From positions 2,414,501 through 2,478,500 of the forward strand of contig NZ_CP117445.1 of assembly GCF_030687715.1 (NCBI RefSeq): DNA of 64,000 nt. The letters are read 5' to 3'. Numbering within the stretch: the first letter of the stretch is position 1; every line of letters starts with the position of its first letter. A program made the translations under genes and the position numbers. The notes beneath the pieces were generated by a model. It searched no databases. It saw only the letters and a list, made by a program, of their open reading frames with translations, and was not told the DNA's origin. Below, piece by piece: positions 62,283 to 64,000 of this stretch. This DNA comes from Pseudomonas sp. FP2196. GTDB taxonomy: Bacteria; Pseudomonadota; Gammaproteobacteria; Pseudomonadales; Pseudomonadaceae.

Positions 62283-63389
62283 TCATCCCGCGATGATGTT
62301 GAATGCAGTTGCTGCCAACACCTCCCCATTAACCATCACCCTTACCCCATGCCGTCCCAAAAAATGCTTCCGCGTCGTAAAATCCTTAATCACTTGGCGC
62401 CGTCCCACCACCACACTCTCATACCCCGCCAACACCACCGTCTTCAACTTAAAAACCTTCCTAGAAACCCCGCCATTCGCCTTCACATAGTCAATCGCAT
62501 AATCGATCACCAATCGTTGCTCTTCCGCCACCGTCGACTTCACCACAAACGACAACGTAATCGCTTCCCCGAGCCTTACTACCGCCGGCTCAACCTTCAC
62601 ATCCAGCAACTCGACCTCAGGCTTCCCCCCAGCGCCAATCACCGTCAACGCCCGCAAATCCCCCAGCTTGATCAAACTCCGCAACGCATGCTTGGCAATC
62701 CAGGCCGTGTGTTTGTTCTCCTGCGACCAACCTTCAATCGTGTCGAGCACCCACTCCGGATGCACCTTCGTCACGTCATTCAAATGATTCGCCACGGACT
62801 TGCGCACGTACAAACTCTCATCCGCCTTCAATCGATCCAGTATCCCGGCGGCCAATTGCGGATCAGCCTGCACTGCTTCGAGCCGAAATGACCATGGCAG
62901 GCGAGGGCGGCTGCCTTCGCTGGCGAGGCGGCGGACGTGGTGGTTTTCGTCTTGGGTCCAGTCGTGCATTTGTTCCAGCGAGCGTTCCAGGTCGCTGCGC
63001 AGAAAGTGGCGGATGGCGAATTCGGAAGAGCCGAAGGTGGTGAAGTATTTCAGGGCTTCCATGGAGGTATCGAAGGCGTGCGCGCCGAAGCTGGCGACGT
63101 AGTGCGGCAGGCACATGCTGACGAATCCACTGTTGAGCCGTGGGGCGAGTTCGCGCAGGACTTCGAGGGAATCTTCGTAGTCCAGCGGCAGCACCGCATG
63201 TAGGCTCTCAGTCACCCGCGCCATCCGCTGCATCACCGACAACTCAGCCAGCCCATCATTGGCATGCTTCAAAAACGCCTTGGCCTTAAACGCCGGGTAC
63301 ACAGCGCTCATTTCTGTGGCGATGTGTTGCAAACGCTCAGCGTTAAAGATCTCTTTCAGTGCCGGTGCCGCGGTTTCAGGTGCGCTCAT
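62283..63389 (-). CDS. alkC: AlkC, DNA alkylation repair glycosylase
   Basis: 368 aa. HEAT-like repeat glycosylase that removes cationic alkylated bases such as 3-methylcytosine and 3-methyladenine. HEAT-like helices occupy ~1-250 (FGAHAFDTSMEALKYFTTFGSSEFAIRHFLRSD...; DESLYVRKSVANHLNDV), and a C-terminal Ig-like beta domain ~265-368 (RLGEAITLSFVVKS...) is the mark of AlkC as opposed to AlkD. A P. fluorescens AlkC of this form is the studied type. Stop and start of neighbouring GST almost touch. Confidence 0.85.
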   Translation of the reverse strand: MSAPETAAPALKEIFNAERLQHIATEMSAVYPAFKAKAFLKHANDGLAELSVMQRMARVTESLHAVLPLDYEDSLEVLRELAPRLNSGFVSMCLPHYVASFGAHAFDTSMEALKYFTTFGSSEFAIRHFLRSDLERSLEQMHDWTQDENHHVRRLASEGSRPRLPWSFRLEAVQADPQLAAGILDRLKADESLYVRKSVANHLNDVTKVHPEWVLDTIEGWSQENKHTAWIAKHALRSLIKLGDLRALTVIGAGGKPEVELLDVKVEPAVVRLGEAITLSFVVKSTVAEEQRLVIDYAIDYVKANGGVSRKVFKLKTVVLAGYESVVVGRRQVIKDFTTRKHFLGRHGVRVMVNGEVLAATAFNIIAG

Positions 63390-63391
63390 GA

Positions 63392-63997
63392 TCAGGTCAT
63401 CGGCGTGCTGACGAACGCTTCAAGCGTTTCAGCGTAGGCGGTGTATCGGGCGATGTGCGGGTAGCGCGCCACATCTATTCGGTCGGGGACGACGAGGTCG
63501 GTGAAGCTCCAGGCGACGGCGAGGCTGATGCCGGCCTGGCTCAGGGTGCCGTCGGTGGGCAGACCGTTTTTTTCGAGTTCGTGTTCAAGCGCAGTAAACG
63601 CCGCGGCGAGTTGGCCTTCGACGCGTTCGACCCACGGTTGGTATTGATTGTCGGCCGGGCGCAGGTTGCGTTCGTAGTAGAGCTGCACGGCTTTTTCGCA
63701 CGCGGCGAGGCTGAGGCCGATCAGGCGCAGGGCGTGCGCGCGCTGGCTCAACTCTTTCGGCAGCAGGCTTTTGCCGGCGACGGTTTCGAGGTAGTCGAGG
63801 ATGAGGGTCGAGTCCATGAGGACGACGCCGTCGTCGAGGATCAGGCTCGGTGCCTTGACCACCGGGTTGATCTGCTGGAATTGCTCGAAGTGGCGGAACA
63901 CCGACACCGACTGGTGTTCCAGGTCGATGTCCAGGCGTTTGGCGGAGATCGCCACGCGGCGCACGTAAGGTGAATCGAGCATTCCGATCAGTTTCAT
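63392..63997 (-). CDS. Glutathione S-transferase family protein
   Basis: 201 aa. Thioredoxin-fold N-terminal domain (MKLIGMLDSPYVRRVAISAKRLDI), with cis-Pro region VVKAPSLILDDGVVLMDST, then a helical C-terminal domain. YVRRVAI resembles Nu/zeta-like bacterial GSTs with a Ser near the active site (DSPYVRR). Upstream of alkC by 2 bp on the same strand, so co-transcribed; both would counter electrophile damage. Complete within the window. Confidence 0.9.
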   Translation of the reverse strand: MKLIGMLDSPYVRRVAISAKRLDIDLEHQSVSVFRHFEQFQQINPVVKAPSLILDDGVVLMDSTLILDYLETVAGKSLLPKELSQRAHALRLIGLSLAACEKAVQLYYERNLRPADNQYQPWVERVEGQLAAAFTALEHELEKNGLPTDGTLSQAGISLAVAWSFTDLVVPDRIDVARYPHIARYTAYAETLEAFVSTPMT

Positions 63998-64000
63998 GAC

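Overview
The window reads as a chromosomal segment of a Pseudomonas of the fluorescens group. The basis is its high-GC coding style, the recognisable Pseudomonas forms of AcnB, GlsA, MiaE, cyanase, ArsH, darcynin, DUF6124 and AlkC, and many REP/REPIN palindromes of the fluorescens type between genes. I saw no rRNA, tRNA, CRISPR array, prophage block or intact insertion sequence. This assignment is from memory of families; no search was run.

Layout. 0.1-7.6 kb: the 3' part of a type VI secretion operon, tssJ-K-L-M-A, whose TssM lacks a Walker A motif. 7.6-13 kb: a 2-hydroxyacid dehydrogenase, a darcynin/DUF4822 pair of small secreted proteins, a tautomerase, a decayed DUF6124 gene, two tiny coiled-coil/membrane proteins and a serine-type permease. 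13.3-20.7 kb: acnB, a long hairpin, a DUF1289 gene, a universal stress protein with a perfect Anr/FNR box, miaE and the rstAB two-component system. 21-26.5 kb: a GFA-type protein, glutaminase, a ProA-like dehydrogenase and the cyanate locus (cynR divergent from cynS-cynT). 26.7-32.3 kb: small genes, topB with an SOS-box-like palindrome, a serralysin gene broken by one nonsense codon, and a DUF427 gene. 32.4-40 kb: an MHS transporter, a GMC oxidoreductase with a divergent LysR regulator, an arsR-arsC-arsH operon without an efflux pump, and a stand-alone Rieske oxygenase. 40-44.3 kb: an AraC regulator with a LysE exporter, a zinc alcohol dehydrogenase behind an FNR-like box, an acetyltransferase and an FNR-type regulator with an altered recognition helix.

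44.4-50.7 kb is the most interesting block. It is one tightly coupled seven-gene operon on the minus strand: 'thermostable hemolysin' (looks like an acyltransferase), acyl-CoA/AMP ligase, heme-oxygenase-like diiron oxidase, short-chain dehydrogenase, TPR protein, PmrA/QseB-type regulator and its sensor kinase. Two PmrA-like direct-repeat boxes lie ahead of it, in the gap shared with a divergent cytochrome b561. The gene set looks like a small fatty-acid-derived metabolite pathway under the control of its own sensor.

51-56 kb: small genes, a structured RNA leader before a DUF6124 gene (its ribosome binding site lies in a hairpin), and a Tle1-type lipase effector with a DUF2931 immunity lipoprotein, which could be cargo for the secretion system at the left end. 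55.9-60.8 kb: an ABC importer with PhzF and RidA enzymes plus an AraC regulator. 61-62 kb: an orphan Imm41-type immunity gene and a second small gene in AT-richer DNA. 62.3-64 kb: AlkC DNA glycosylase and a glutathione transferase.
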